Shown: positions 1 to 9,881, numbered from the stretch's first letter. The stretch: 64,000 nucleotides of DNA from Nitrososphaeria archaeon (GCA_029776065.1 JARVJP010000011.1:437338-501337); one strand, 5' to 3'. Made by a program: numbers and translations. The notes: generated by a model not told the origin, from the letters alone.

Positions 1-1
1 C

Positions 2-310
2 GTTTACGCAATCGCCCTTTCAAGAGCTAGAGCCAAAGCCTCTTATGGCTTCTATGCAAGAACATCGTTTTTCAAGAGGGTGCAAGTTGTTCCACAAGCC
101 GCAAAATATTGTAGAAAGTACAGGGTGCTCCTCATTGAGGTGAAGACATTAATGGCGTATAAAGTCATAACTTGGAACGCGTTTTGCAAACTAATGAGAA
201 TATTTGATGTAAAAATGTTGCCTCTTCTACTAGAAAGAGGTTCGCCATATTACATTAATCTTAAAGTTCTAACACGGATAAGAGGTAAAGCACAGCAATC
301 TAAAGTTTGA
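2..310 (+). CDS. C-terminal part of an unidentified protein whose frame runs in from upstream of the window
   Basis: Frame is open from base 2 to a stop at 310; no recognised family. Confidence 0.35.
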   Translation, partial: VYAIALSRARAKASYGFYARTSFFKRVQVVPQAAKYCRKYRVLLIEVKTLMAYKVITWNAFCKLMRIFDVKMLPLLLERGSPYYINLKVLTRIRGKAQQSKV

Positions 311-366
311 CTTTATTTTACACTTAAATATTACTTCACATCTTCTCTGTTTGAAGGTGAGACTGA

Positions 367-903
367 ATGAACTATTGGAAAGATATTCCCCCAGGAGACG
401 CGCCTCCAATTAAACTCAATATGATCATAGAAGTTATCACAGGTAAGAGAGATAAGTTCGAATATGATCGGCAACTAGAGATCTTCATCTTAGACCGGGT
501 AATACCGTCTTCTGTAGTCTTCCCTGTTGACTATGGTTTTGTGCCTCAAACTTGGGCTGATGATGACGACCCACTGGATATTATGTTAATGACTTATGAA
601 CCACTTGAAGTTGGGTGCTTGGTTAAAGTAAGGCTCATAGGCGCCTTAATTTTGGAAGATGAGAGGGGACTAGATGCGAAGATGCTATCTGTGCCTGTGA
701 ACGACGCTAGGTTCGATGGCTACCTCGACATTAAAGACATTCATCCCCATAAGTTACGTGAAATTCAAGAGTTTTTTGAAACCTACAAAAGGCTTGAACC
801 CCATAAGTGGGTTAAAGTGCGGGAATGGAAGAATGTAGATGACGCAAAGGAAATAGTTAACTCCGCTATGACTAACTTTTACAAGATCTATCCTAAAAAA
901 TAG
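367..903 (+). CDS. ppa: Inorganic pyrophosphatase
   Basis: Family I PPase features: PPGDAPP, VVFPVDYGFVPQTWADDDDPLDIM. Confidence 0.95.
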   Translation: MNYWKDIPPGDAPPIKLNMIIEVITGKRDKFEYDRQLEIFILDRVIPSSVVFPVDYGFVPQTWADDDDPLDIMLMTYEPLEVGCLVKVRLIGALILEDERGLDAKMLSVPVNDARFDGYLDIKDIHPHKLREIQEFFETYKRLEPHKWVKVREWKNVDDAKEIVNSAMTNFYKIYPKK

Positions 904-1003
904 CCTTCAACCTATTCCATATTAAGAATAAAGTCTAAGCCAATCATTATTTTAAATCTACAAAATTATAAGCCATCAAGTAATAGGCTATAGTGGACGT
1001 GTT

Positions 1004-1525
1004 TTGGAGCAAAGTAACTTTATTCATTCTTTAAGGAATAAACGAATCAAGATTAAGGTCATAGAATCCAAGCTACCCAATGGACGCGCCTTCCGCAGGG
1101 AGGTAGTGGAGCACCCAGGTGCGGTGGTAATACTCCCTATATTAGATGATAGAGTCATTCTTATTAGGCAGTTCCGTACCGCAGTTAATAGCTGGGTTCA
1201 CGAGTTGCCTGCCGGAACACTTGATAAACTGGATGAAACACCAGAAGATTGCGCGAAGAGGGAACTTCGTGAAGAAACCGGTTTTATCGCCGGTAAGATT
1301 AAAAAGCTCTTCAAGTTGTATACTTCGCCAGGATTCTGTACTGAGGTGATCTACGCTTTTCTAGCTAAGGACCTGAGAAGAGGGATCTCGTCACCTGAGG
1401 AAACCGAATTCATACAAATGTTAGAGGTTTCATTAAGTGAAGCTATTGGACTGGTTCTAAAAGACCCTGTTTTAGACGCTAAGACCGCACTTACTCTACT
1501 TTATTATGAGAGACAAATTAAATAG
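1004..1525 (+). CDS. NUDIX hydrolase, ADP-ribose pyrophosphatase-like
   Basis: NUDIX box ELPAGTLDKLDETPEDCAKRELREETGF. Confidence 0.9.
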   Translation: MEQSNFIHSLRNKRIKIKVIESKLPNGRAFRREVVEHPGAVVILPILDDRVILIRQFRTAVNSWVHELPAGTLDKLDETPEDCAKRELREETGFIAGKIKKLFKLYTSPGFCTEVIYAFLAKDLRRGISSPEETEFIQMLEVSLSEAIGLVLKDPVLDAKTALTLLYYERQIK

Positions 1526-1646
1526 GGTTGTAGGGTTCACGTTAGATCTGCCTAAAACGGAAAATACTTATTACACTATTCTTCAAAGCCCTATTTGAGG
1601 CCAGTTGCAAGACCACGGGCATAACTCCATATGGGGCGAAATAGGT

Positions 1647-3290
1647 ATGGCGAACGTCCTCCATAAATTTTCCAATAAACTTTCTCTTTTGTCCAAGAAT
1701 AGGGTTTTACGTGTTCTTTTCGGAACCTTTTCTGTCTTATTCTTCATCTTCTTTGTCATAGTTCCTTCGATCTTTGTAGTCAGCTATGTTCCAATAAACT
1801 GGGTAGAAATCAGCTCAAAGCTCTTTACAGAAGCAGAAAATTTCAAGCTTGTGATAGAAAGCCTTCAAGTCAGCATATTATTATCGATATTCGTCGCATT
1901 CATCGACGTACTCTTCGGCATCCCATTAGCCTTCTATCTAGCGAGGAGCAAAGGTAGGGTTTCAACTTTAATGAACACTCTTATCGAAATCCCCATCGTC
2001 ACACCTACATCGGCTTTAGGCTTCTCAGTTGCTCTTTTTTGGCCATTGGTTTTCAAGGAAGCCTTACATGCGTATTCGATATTGGTGCTATTACACGTAG
2101 CATTTACAATTCCCTATATGGTGAGGAGTGTTTCTGCGGCTTTAACCGACTTCGATGTATCATATGAAATCGCTTCAAAGACGCTTGGGGCTCGCTCATT
2201 CACCGCTATCCGGACTATCACACTCCCACTGGTTAAAGCTGGTATTTTGACAGGCGTCATATTAGCTATTGCGAGGAGTTTAAGTGAGACAGGGGCGACA
2301 AGCATCGCTCTCACACTTACTGGGGCGCTTGAGACTACAAATACTGCGCCAACATTGATCTATCTATGGCGCTTAAAATCAACTGAAGATCCAACCTTCT
2401 TATACGCAGGTGCATTTGTCAGCCTCTTGTTAATACTTATATCATTTATTCTTTTTTTTGGGATAAAGCTTTTTATCAAAAAGTTTAAATTGCCTTTTAC
2501 AAAGGTCTATCTCCCACTTGAGACGGAGCTAAGCAAAGGTAGATGGAGTAGATTAAGGAGTATAGTTACTAGCCTGTTTTTTATAGTTATTGCACTTATT
2601 CCATCAACCTTCTCAATGCTTTATGGTTTAGGACATATAGGCACCTTATTTAAGAAATTCTATCTAATCAGCAACAGCATAGTCTTCTCTTTTATTGTTG
2701 CGTTCGCTGTAACCGTCATCGATCTTGTCTTCAGCATACCTCTAGCACTCTTCATAGCGAGAGGAAGTAGCCGGTTTAAAAGTATTATAGATAACCTCGT
2801 TGAAATACCGATGGTCTTCCCAACGGTTGCCGTAGGAATTTCACTCAACATCTTCTGGTTGAATTACATATCTCCCTCTGTCCCATTCTTCGCATTTAAC
2901 GACTTGGTTCTAATAATCTTAGCACATGTGGCAATAACCTACTCATTCACAGTTAGGACGATAACAAATGCGATGAACGCGCTTGACCAAAGCTTCGAGG
3001 AAGCAGCGAAGACATTAGGCGCAACACCATTTAGCACATTTACAAAGGTGATCTACCCACAGATAAAGTCCTCTATCTTTGCTGGTGCTATCTTCGCCTT
3101 TACTAGAAGCATTGACGAAACCGGTGCGACTCTAGCAGTAGCTCCTTCTGCGATCACAGCACCTGTTATTATCGTAGATTTTGTTAAGAAAGGATTGTTG
3201 GCGGATGCAGGTGTTGCCACGCTCACCCTAATTGTGATATCATATGTGATGCTGCTGATTATCCGTAAAGTAGGTGGGAGGCATGGTTAA
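1647..3290 (+). CDS. ABC transporter permease, fused two-domain (ThiP/FbpB-like)
   Basis: Two consecutive binding-protein-dependent permease domains with EAA-like motifs (EIASKTLGA, EAAKTLGA); likely start ATG 1647 rather than TTG 1605. Confidence 0.85.
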   Translation: MANVLHKFSNKLSLLSKNRVLRVLFGTFSVLFFIFFVIVPSIFVVSYVPINWVEISSKLFTEAENFKLVIESLQVSILLSIFVAFIDVLFGIPLAFYLARSKGRVSTLMNTLIEIPIVTPTSALGFSVALFWPLVFKEALHAYSILVLLHVAFTIPYMVRSVSAALTDFDVSYEIASKTLGARSFTAIRTITLPLVKAGILTGVILAIARSLSETGATSIALTLTGALETTNTAPTLIYLWRLKSTEDPTFLYAGAFVSLLLILISFILFFGIKLFIKKFKLPFTKVYLPLETELSKGRWSRLRSIVTSLFFIVIALIPSTFSMLYGLGHIGTLFKKFYLISNSIVFSFIVAFAVTVIDLVFSIPLALFIARGSSRFKSIIDNLVEIPMVFPTVAVGISLNIFWLNYISPSVPFFAFNDLVLIILAHVAITYSFTVRTITNAMNALDQSFEEAAKTLGATPFSTFTKVIYPQIKSSIFAGAIFAFTRSIDETGATLAVAPSAITAPVIIVDFVKKGLLADAGVATLTLIVISYVMLLIIRKVGGRHG

Positions 3291-4383
3291 AGTTCAATTG
3301 GTAAAAGTGTCAAAGTCGTTCAACGATAACCCTGTTCTGAATAATATACGACTTGCCATTGACGATGGAGAATATTTCTGCTTAGTGGGGCCATCTGGTT
3401 CAGGTAAAACTACCACGTTAAAGATTGTTGCAGGGTTATATTCACCAGATAAGGGACGAGTTCTCTTTGGTGACAAAGATGTCACCTACGTCCCATCATG
3501 GGAAAGAGGTGCTGCGATGATGTTTCAAAATCCTACCCTTTTCCGCCAAATGAACATATTAGAGAACGTAATGTTCCCTTTAAAAGAGAAAGGCGTCGGA
3601 AAGGATAAGTCTTTTGAAATCGCTATGGACTTGCTTAAAAAGATCCATTTAGAAGACCGCGCTGACGCGTACCCTGATGAACTTAGTGGGGGTATGCAAC
3701 AAAGAGTTGCTCTTGCAAGAGCGTTGGCCTCAGGGTCTAAGTTGCTTTTATTAGATGAGCCACTTGGTGCTTTAGATGCGAGGCTTAGACTAGAGTTAAG
3801 AGAAGAACTCCGTAGGTTTGCAAAGGAAAACATGTTGACAGTCATTCATGTGACGCAAGACCAAGACGAAGCTATGACTATAGCTGATAGAATCGGGTTG
3901 CTAAAGGAAGGGCGTTTAATTCAAGTTGGGCGTCCTATCGAGCTTTATCAGAACCCAGAGACCCCATTTGTTATGAACTTCATAGAGGGAACAAACTTCC
4001 TTGAAGGATATGTCGAAGACAGAAAGGACGGTGTTATGGAGTTGATGGTTGAAAATGTGTACCATAAGATCAAAGCATATGGTAACTTTAAGATAGGTGA
4101 TCGTGTATTACTTTGCATAAGGCCTTCTTCCATCCGGTTACACAAAAGGCGTGGTGGGTTGCTTTTTGCTAGAGTCGCTAAGAAGAATAGTATGGGTTCA
4201 TATGTCGTTGTTGAAGCTACGCTTTTTGGTCCAAATAAGCCGATTTTGATAGAAACATCGTATAGGGATGCGTTGAATTATAAAGTGAACGATATTGTCT
4301 CGCTTAGCTTTGATGTAAACGACATGAAGGTGTTCCACTACCCTCTTCTAGGGTTCACGAAGGAGGTTGAAGTTGTTATATGA
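3283..4383 (+). CDS. ABC transporter ATPase A (LSGG intact, H-loop His replaced by Gln)
   Basis: Walker A GPSGSGKTT, LSGGM, LLLLDEP, VTQDQ; Shine-Dalgarno GGTGGGAGG before ATG 3283. Confidence 0.9.
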   Translation: MVKVQLVKVSKSFNDNPVLNNIRLAIDDGEYFCLVGPSGSGKTTTLKIVAGLYSPDKGRVLFGDKDVTYVPSWERGAAMMFQNPTLFRQMNILENVMFPLKEKGVGKDKSFEIAMDLLKKIHLEDRADAYPDELSGGMQQRVALARALASGSKLLLLDEPLGALDARLRLELREELRRFAKENMLTVIHVTQDQDEAMTIADRIGLLKEGRLIQVGRPIELYQNPETPFVMNFIEGTNFLEGYVEDRKDGVMELMVENVYHKIKAYGNFKIGDRVLLCIRPSSIRLHKRRGGLLFARVAKKNSMGSYVVVEATLFGPNKPILIETSYRDALNYKVNDIVSLSFDVNDMKVFHYPLLGFTKEVEVVI

Positions 4384-5468
4384 AACTAAAAGTTGAAAAC
4401 ATTACTAAAACCTATGGTAAGGTTGTTGCGCTTAAAGATGTCAACCTCGAAGTCGGCGAAGGTGAATACGTGGTAATTGTAGGCCCCTCCGGGTGTGGAA
4501 AGAGCACTCTCCTCAAGGTCATAATGGGTATTATTGAACAAGATGAGGGTGGGAAGATACTTGTTGACGGTAAAGACGTCAGTAATCTCCCTCCAGAAGA
4601 CCGTAATCTTGGTTTTGTCTTCCAGAACATTCTCTTGTTTCCTCACTTAACTGCTTTTGAGAACATCGCCTACAGCCCTATCGTCAAAGACTTTAACCTC
4701 CAGCTAAGAGACAAGCTTATTGAAGAGCTGTTCTTATTTGGGAAGGTGGATCCTTGGAGAGATAAGTATCCAGAGCAGATTAGCAGTAGAGGTATACAAC
4801 AGAAGGTCGCTTTAATGCGTGCTTTAGCCACAGGATCCAAGCTACTGCTCCTAGATGAGCCGCTTTGCTCGCTAGATTCTAGGGTTAGGATATCGTTGAG
4901 ACAGGAAGTGAAAAAGATTGTTAAGCAGCTGCAAATAACCGCAATTCATGTTACACACGATCAAGAAGAAGCAATGAGTATCGCAGACAAGATCGTCATT
5001 ATGCGAAAGGGATCTATAGTTGAAATAGGTTCTCCAGAAGAACTTTATTACTATCCTAAGAACATATTTACTGCCTACTTTCTTGGGAAGGGAAACTTCG
5101 TTCCAGGGAAAATAGTGCGTAGAAAGTACAAGCAAAGCGCTGTAAAATGTGGTGAACTTGTCTTTGAAAGCGCATCGAGGTTTGAGTTAGGTTCTGATGT
5201 TGTCGTATTCTTTAGACCCGAAAGCGTGGTATTTGAGAGAAAAGGGTATAACGACTATGTAGGAAAAGTGATTGAGAAAAGGTTCTTAGGAAGGCAAATA
5301 GAGTTCATAATTAAAGTAGGTGCAACAACATTTACTTCTAGGTCTCTAAGAATCGATGCCCCCTCCTTAAATGTTGGAGACACAGTCGACTTCCATGTTG
5401 ACGAAGAGAGGATTTTAGTCTTTAAATTCCCTGAAGAGGGCTTAGAATCAGCCTTTAAACTCGAATAA
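4380..5468 (+). CDS. ABC transporter ATPase B (degenerate signature ISSRG, H-loop His present)
   Basis: Walker A GPSGCGKST, ISSRGIQQ, LLLLDEP, VTHDQ; ATGA overlap with preceding gene. Confidence 0.9.
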   Translation: MKLKVENITKTYGKVVALKDVNLEVGEGEYVVIVGPSGCGKSTLLKVIMGIIEQDEGGKILVDGKDVSNLPPEDRNLGFVFQNILLFPHLTAFENIAYSPIVKDFNLQLRDKLIEELFLFGKVDPWRDKYPEQISSRGIQQKVALMRALATGSKLLLLDEPLCSLDSRVRISLRQEVKKIVKQLQITAIHVTHDQEEAMSIADKIVIMRKGSIVEIGSPEELYYYPKNIFTAYFLGKGNFVPGKIVRRKYKQSAVKCGELVFESASRFELGSDVVVFFRPESVVFERKGYNDYVGKVIEKRFLGRQIEFIIKVGATTFTSRSLRIDAPSLNVGDTVDFHVDEERILVFKFPEEGLESAFKLE

Positions 5469-5530
5469 ATTCATGTATTTTGGTTAAATAAGTTTATATA
5501 ATAAACTAATATTGATAGACACCATCTAAT

Positions 5531-6202
5531 ATGAGCAAAGAACTGCTAAACTGGTTAACAAAAAGAAGAGAAATAAATGTAGTTAAGATGATCCAGGATC
5601 ATCTAGTCCTCTCAACAGGATGCGCAGAGGAGATAACACATGCAACGAAGAAGATGATTTCAGGGGATAGACAGGGCGCATTAGTCCACATATCTCGATT
5701 AAATGAAAAGGAGAAGGAAGCTGATCTTTTGAGAGGTAATATAATGAACGAACTCTCTAAAGGCGAATTCTCTCCAACTCAAAGAGATGACTTAATGCAT
5801 CTGATAAAAAGGGTGGACATGGTTGCAGATTATGCAAGGGGTGCTGGCCGTGGTCTCAAACTACTCTCCTTTGAAAAATACCCCAGTGAAGTCAAAGATA
5901 TCGCGGTTGTTTTTGTCGAAAAAACGCTAGATAACGTTAACATGCTAAAAAGGGCCGTCCAAAGTCTGACCTCGAGCATCGAAGACGTTATAAAGTATGC
6001 GGATATAGTTGAAAGGATAGAGGAAGAAGTTGATGAAATCCACGGCACGGTCAGAGGCTTGATCAAAGATCTACCTTCAGATACAATGACAACTGGTGAA
6101 TTTATACTTCTATCTCAGTTCTTCTACTCCTTAGAAATGGTAAACGACTCATGCGAAGACTCGGTTGACTACTTAAGGTTGATTGTGGTAAAGTTAAGAT
6201 AA
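5531..6202 (+). CDS. DUF47/PhoU-like protein
   Basis: All-helical sequence typical of DUF47: LLRGNIMNELSKGEFSPTQRDDLMHLIKRVDMVADYA. Confidence 0.8.
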   Translation: MSKELLNWLTKRREINVVKMIQDHLVLSTGCAEEITHATKKMISGDRQGALVHISRLNEKEKEADLLRGNIMNELSKGEFSPTQRDDLMHLIKRVDMVADYARGAGRGLKLLSFEKYPSEVKDIAVVFVEKTLDNVNMLKRAVQSLTSSIEDVIKYADIVERIEEEVDEIHGTVRGLIKDLPSDTMTTGEFILLSQFFYSLEMVNDSCEDSVDYLRLIVVKLR

Positions 6203-6292
6203 ATTACAGCTCCGTCACTATATAGGAAAAGAATGCGCCAAACATGCATACTGGTATTAAGTTTCTGAAATGGATGGTATTATCAAATTAAC

Positions 6293-6314
6293 TGTTATGC
6301 GTAGCCGCATAGCA
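6293..6314. promoter_or_regulatory. Palindrome TGTTATGCG-TAGC-CGCATAGCA, candidate regulator site upstream of tupA
   Basis: 9-bp arms with 8/9 symmetry; shares GTTATG...CATAGC core with the site at 6360-6382. Confidence 0.45.
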
Positions 6315-6359
6315 AATCGATTAGGTTAGCTTATAGGGAACTCCAAAAACTATTTATAG

Positions 6360-6382
6360 CGTTATGATTATATATCATAGCG
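6360..6382. promoter_or_regulatory. ModE-like operator CGTTATGAT-TATAT-ATCATAGCG
   Basis: 9-bp arms, 8/9 symmetric; CGnTAT...ATAnCG resembles the known ModE operator; 4 bp before the tupA ATG, downstream of TATTTATA at 6350-6357. Confidence 0.55.
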
Positions 6383-6386
6383 GTAT

Positions 6387-7349
6387 ATGGCTTTTATTAG
6401 AAACAACATCTTAATTATTGTTGTTAGCTTAATTATAGTTCTTGTTACGGCTTTTACTTTGAATAATTTCATTACAGGCACAGTATCGAGTACTACGACT
6501 ACAAACACTTCATCTGAGAAAGTTCTTCTTCGACTCGCAACGACAACAAGCTTCGATGCAACAGGTCTTTTAAATGCTTTGAAAGCGAAGTTTGAGGACC
6601 AGAATCCAAATATAAACCTAACATGGGTTGCGGTTGGAACGGGGCAAGCGATTGAAATAGCGAGAAGAGGTGACGTAGATCTAGTAATAGTTCATAGCCC
6701 ACGCTACGAAGAACAATTTCTTAAAGATGGCTACGGTGTCCATGGCGTTAGGATCGCTTTCAATGATTTCATAATCGTAGGTCCAGCTAATGATCCAGCT
6801 GGTTTGAATTCAACTAAAACAGTTGTTGAAGCTTTCAAAAGGATTGCAGAAGCAGGTGCACAGGGTAAGACCACTTTTGCGTCACGGGCAGATAAATCTG
6901 GGACGCATACAAAAGAACTTGAAATATGGAAAAATGTTGGAGTCAATGCTTCTGGTCAAGGTTGGTATAAGGAAACCGGCCAAGGAATGGCTCAAACACT
7001 TAGATTAGCTAACAACCTCCAAGGTTATACTCTAACAGACAGAGCGACATGGTATACGCTATCATCGGAATTGGGTCTGAAACTAGTTTTCGAAAGAGAC
7101 CCAATACTCTTGAACATATACCGCGTGTTTTTAATAGATCCAGAGAAGTACCCCAACTTGCATCACTCAGAAGCGGAAAGGTTTGTTCTCTTCCTTGTAT
7201 CACCTGAAACTCAAGCATTCATCGGAAACTACACCAAAGGAGGACAGAGACTCTTCAATCCATTATTTGGAAGACTTAGTGAGGTCAGTATTCAAGACCC
7301 ATATGAAGACCAACAAGTAACATATTGGGAAAATAAACTAAGGCAATAG
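6387..7349 (+). CDS. tupA: Tungstate/molybdate ABC transporter substrate-binding protein
   Basis: LRLATTTSFDATGLL, GDVDLVIVHSPRYEEQF, ASRADKSGTHTKE; followed by permease, ATPase and a ModE-like regulator. Confidence 0.85.
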   Translation: MAFIRNNILIIVVSLIIVLVTAFTLNNFITGTVSSTTTTNTSSEKVLLRLATTTSFDATGLLNALKAKFEDQNPNINLTWVAVGTGQAIEIARRGDVDLVIVHSPRYEEQFLKDGYGVHGVRIAFNDFIIVGPANDPAGLNSTKTVVEAFKRIAEAGAQGKTTFASRADKSGTHTKELEIWKNVGVNASGQGWYKETGQGMAQTLRLANNLQGYTLTDRATWYTLSSELGLKLVFERDPILLNIYRVFLIDPEKYPNLHHSEAERFVLFLVSPETQAFIGNYTKGGQRLFNPLFGRLSEVSIQDPYEDQQVTYWENKLRQ

Positions 7350-7355
7350 ATAAAT

Positions 7356-8069
7356 ATGTCACCCTTCTCTCTTTTTATTGACTTTTTAAATGAGGAGATA
7401 ATAAGCATAACCCTTCTCTCCTTTCAAGTGTCGTTATCTGCGGTTCTTCTTGGATCTATTATTGGAATCCCACTAGGAACTCTCTTGGCTCTGAAAGATT
7501 TCAGAGGTAAAGAATTAGTAATAACCCTAACCAACACTTTTATGGGCTTACCACCAGTTGTTGTTGGTCTAGTTCTTTACCTCTTATTATCAAGATCAGG
7601 TTTGTTGGGACCATTACAGCTACTTTATACACCTTGGGCAATGATTCTTGCCCAATTTATAATGTCAATACCTATAATAACAGGGCTTTCCTATTCTGCA
7701 ATAGTCGCTGTACCGCAAAAGCTGATCGACCACGCCATATCTTTAGGAGCGGATAGAAGGCAACTCGTTTGGATCGTTATAAATGAATCGAAAGTTGGAA
7801 TCTTAGCTGCTATAGTTGCAGCCTTTGGTGGCGCGATCTCTGAAGTTGGTGCGATAATGCTTGTTGGAGGAAATATAAGATACTTGACTAGAGCTCTTAC
7901 TACTGCAATAGTGCTTTACACGAGCACAGGCGAATTCGATACGGCGATAAGTCTAGGAATAATCCTCCTTTCTACATCTTTCGTTGTAAACCTCGTTTTA
8001 ACAAAGTTACAATCCAAGTATAAACCCAATTCAAAGAAAGGGTTTAAGCCTCCAAGATTGAGTGACTAA
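7356..8069 (+). CDS. tupB: Tungstate/molybdate ABC transporter permease
   Basis: Single permease domain; GLPPVVVGLVLYLLLSRSGLLGPLQLLYT is characteristic. Confidence 0.88.
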   Translation: MSPFSLFIDFLNEEIISITLLSFQVSLSAVLLGSIIGIPLGTLLALKDFRGKELVITLTNTFMGLPPVVVGLVLYLLLSRSGLLGPLQLLYTPWAMILAQFIMSIPIITGLSYSAIVAVPQKLIDHAISLGADRRQLVWIVINESKVGILAAIVAAFGGAISEVGAIMLVGGNIRYLTRALTTAIVLYTSTGEFDTAISLGIILLSTSFVVNLVLTKLQSKYKPNSKKGFKPPRLSD

Positions 8070-8071
8070 AA

Positions 8072-8800
8072 ATGATCGAAGTCCACAACATCTGGAAAAG
8101 CTACAGAAACAAAAGTGTGCTTAAAGGTGTGTCCTTTAAGATCGAGGAAGGCAAAATATTCTGTGTTATTGGGCCAAATGGGTCAGGCAAGACAACAATA
8201 CTTAAAATAATCGACATGCTAGAAGAACCTAGTAGAGGTGAAATCCTCTTTAACAGTGTTAATATCTTATCACTTAAAGAAAATGAGAAAGTTGCGTATA
8301 GAAAGAAGATGGCCATGCTCTTCCAACAACCAACATTGTATAACATGAAAGTGCATGAAAACATCGCATTGGGTTTGAAGATCAGAAAGTTTGATAAAAC
8401 CATTTTGAAACAAAAAATCCAGTGCTCCCTTAAGGAAGTAGGTCTTCTCGACTATGCTGATAAGCACGCTTATACTTTATCTGGTGGGGAAGCGCAAAGA
8501 CTTTGCCTTGCTATGGCCTTAGCTCTAGAACCTGAAGTACTACTGCTTGACGAGCCGACAGCAAACCTAGATCCTGCTAATATAATTATCGTGGAAAACA
8601 TTATCAGGAACTACGCCAAGAATAATGGTTTAGTTATATACACCACGCATAACATGTTCGAAGCTAAACGCTTAGCTGACAGGATTGCTTTACTCGTTGA
8701 TGGTTCAATAATAGAGGAAGCCAGTACAGAAGACTTCTTCGGCAGCCCGAGGGATGAACGGGTAGCTAAGTTTGTTAGAGGTGAAATAGTTTTTGGATAA
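8072..8800 (+). CDS. tupC: Tungstate/molybdate ABC transporter ATPase
   Basis: GPNGSGKTT, LSGGEAQRL, LLLDEPTANLDP. Confidence 0.87.
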   Translation: MIEVHNIWKSYRNKSVLKGVSFKIEEGKIFCVIGPNGSGKTTILKIIDMLEEPSRGEILFNSVNILSLKENEKVAYRKKMAMLFQQPTLYNMKVHENIALGLKIRKFDKTILKQKIQCSLKEVGLLDYADKHAYTLSGGEAQRLCLAMALALEPEVLLLDEPTANLDPANIIIVENIIRNYAKNNGLVIYTTHNMFEAKRLADRIALLVDGSIIEEASTEDFFGSPRDERVAKFVRGEIVFG

Positions 8801-9881
8801 AAAGACTGCTTTTGTGTCCAAGGATACTATTGAAGTAAAACCTAACCTCATGATCTCGAAAAAGGGGGCGTCAACAGGATTAGATGAAGAGGGTGCAACG
8901 CTTCTTCAAGAAATCCGTAAACACTCCTCAATTGCCTTAGCAGCGAAACACATAGGTAGGGATTACAGGCTAGCATGGGTTAAGGTAAATGTTCTTGAAA
9001 AAGCCTTTGGATTCAAGATAATTGATAGGTCGTTTGGAGGATTCGGAGGAGGAGGTGCAAAACTATCTCTTAATGGCGAGTTATTACTACAGAATTACTT
9101 GCTTGCCCAAAGGAAGCTTGACCACCTGCTAAAGTCTAATACATTACTAACCCCAGATTTATTAATTATGGGAAGCCATTGTTACGCTCTTGAAGAATTA
9201 ATAGTAATGATGGAAAAGAACTTTAAAGACTTTTTTGTAGAGTATATTAACGTAGGATCAGGAACTGGCTTAAGACTCGTACTACAGGATCTTGCAGACC
9301 TAGCTGGAGTACACCTTTTCGATAGAAGAAATAGAAAATACAACCTCTTTCTGATCAAAGCCCCCTACTTTAAAGGGAAACTTGCTTTGATTAATGGGTA
9401 TTATAGATGCCAAGGACTAATGATTAGGAGCGGTAATCCTAAGCGCATTAATTCGATAGAAGACCTTATCAGAAATAAAATAGTGTTCATAAATCGCAAT
9501 AAAGGCTCCGGTACTAGAATTTTGTTGGATGAGCTATTACAAAAGCTCTCAGAACAGAGAGGTATTGACTTTGACAAGATGGTCAAAGGTATCAGGGGTT
9601 ACCAAAACGAGGTAAGGTCTCATTTTGAAGTAGCGATGGCCATAAAGAACGGAAAAGCCGATGTAGGTGTTGGTATCGAACCAGTAGCCAAAGTTTTAGG
9701 TCTTGATTTCATTCCATTACAAAATGAGAGATTCGACTTTATAACAAAAAAGGATAAAGTAAAGAGCGACCCTATCAAAAAATTTATCTCAACCTTAACT
9801 TCCACCGAATTTAAATCGAAAATCCTTCAAAGAAGACTAGGCATTCAATTTGATGACAAGACTGGTGAAATAACCAGTTAG
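8793..9881 (+). CDS. ModE-like HTH regulator fused to a PBP-like ligand-binding domain
   Basis: N-terminal HTH (SSIALAAKHIGRDYRLAWVKVNVLEKAFGFKIIDR) plus C-terminal periplasmic-binding-like domain (NKGSGTRILLDELL, ADVGVGIEPVAKVLGLDFIPL). Confidence 0.85.
   Translation: MDKKTAFVSKDTIEVKPNLMISKKGASTGLDEEGATLLQEIRKHSSIALAAKHIGRDYRLAWVKVNVLEKAFGFKIIDRSFGGFGGGGAKLSLNGELLLQNYLLAQRKLDHLLKSNTLLTPDLLIMGSHCYALEELIVMMEKNFKDFFVEYINVGSGTGLRLVLQDLADLAGVHLFDRRNRKYNLFLIKAPYFKGKLALINGYYRCQGLMIRSGNPKRINSIEDLIRNKIVFINRNKGSGTRILLDELLQKLSEQRGIDFDKMVKGIRGYQNEVRSHFEVAMAIKNGKADVGVGIEPVAKVLGLDFIPLQNERFDFITKKDKVKSDPIKKFISTLTSTEFKSKILQRRLGIQFDDKTGEITS

Noticed and set aside
5490-5510. GTTTAT-ATA-ATAAAC palindrome before the DUF47 gene as an operator
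   Set aside because: Most easily explained as a TATA box in AT-rich DNA
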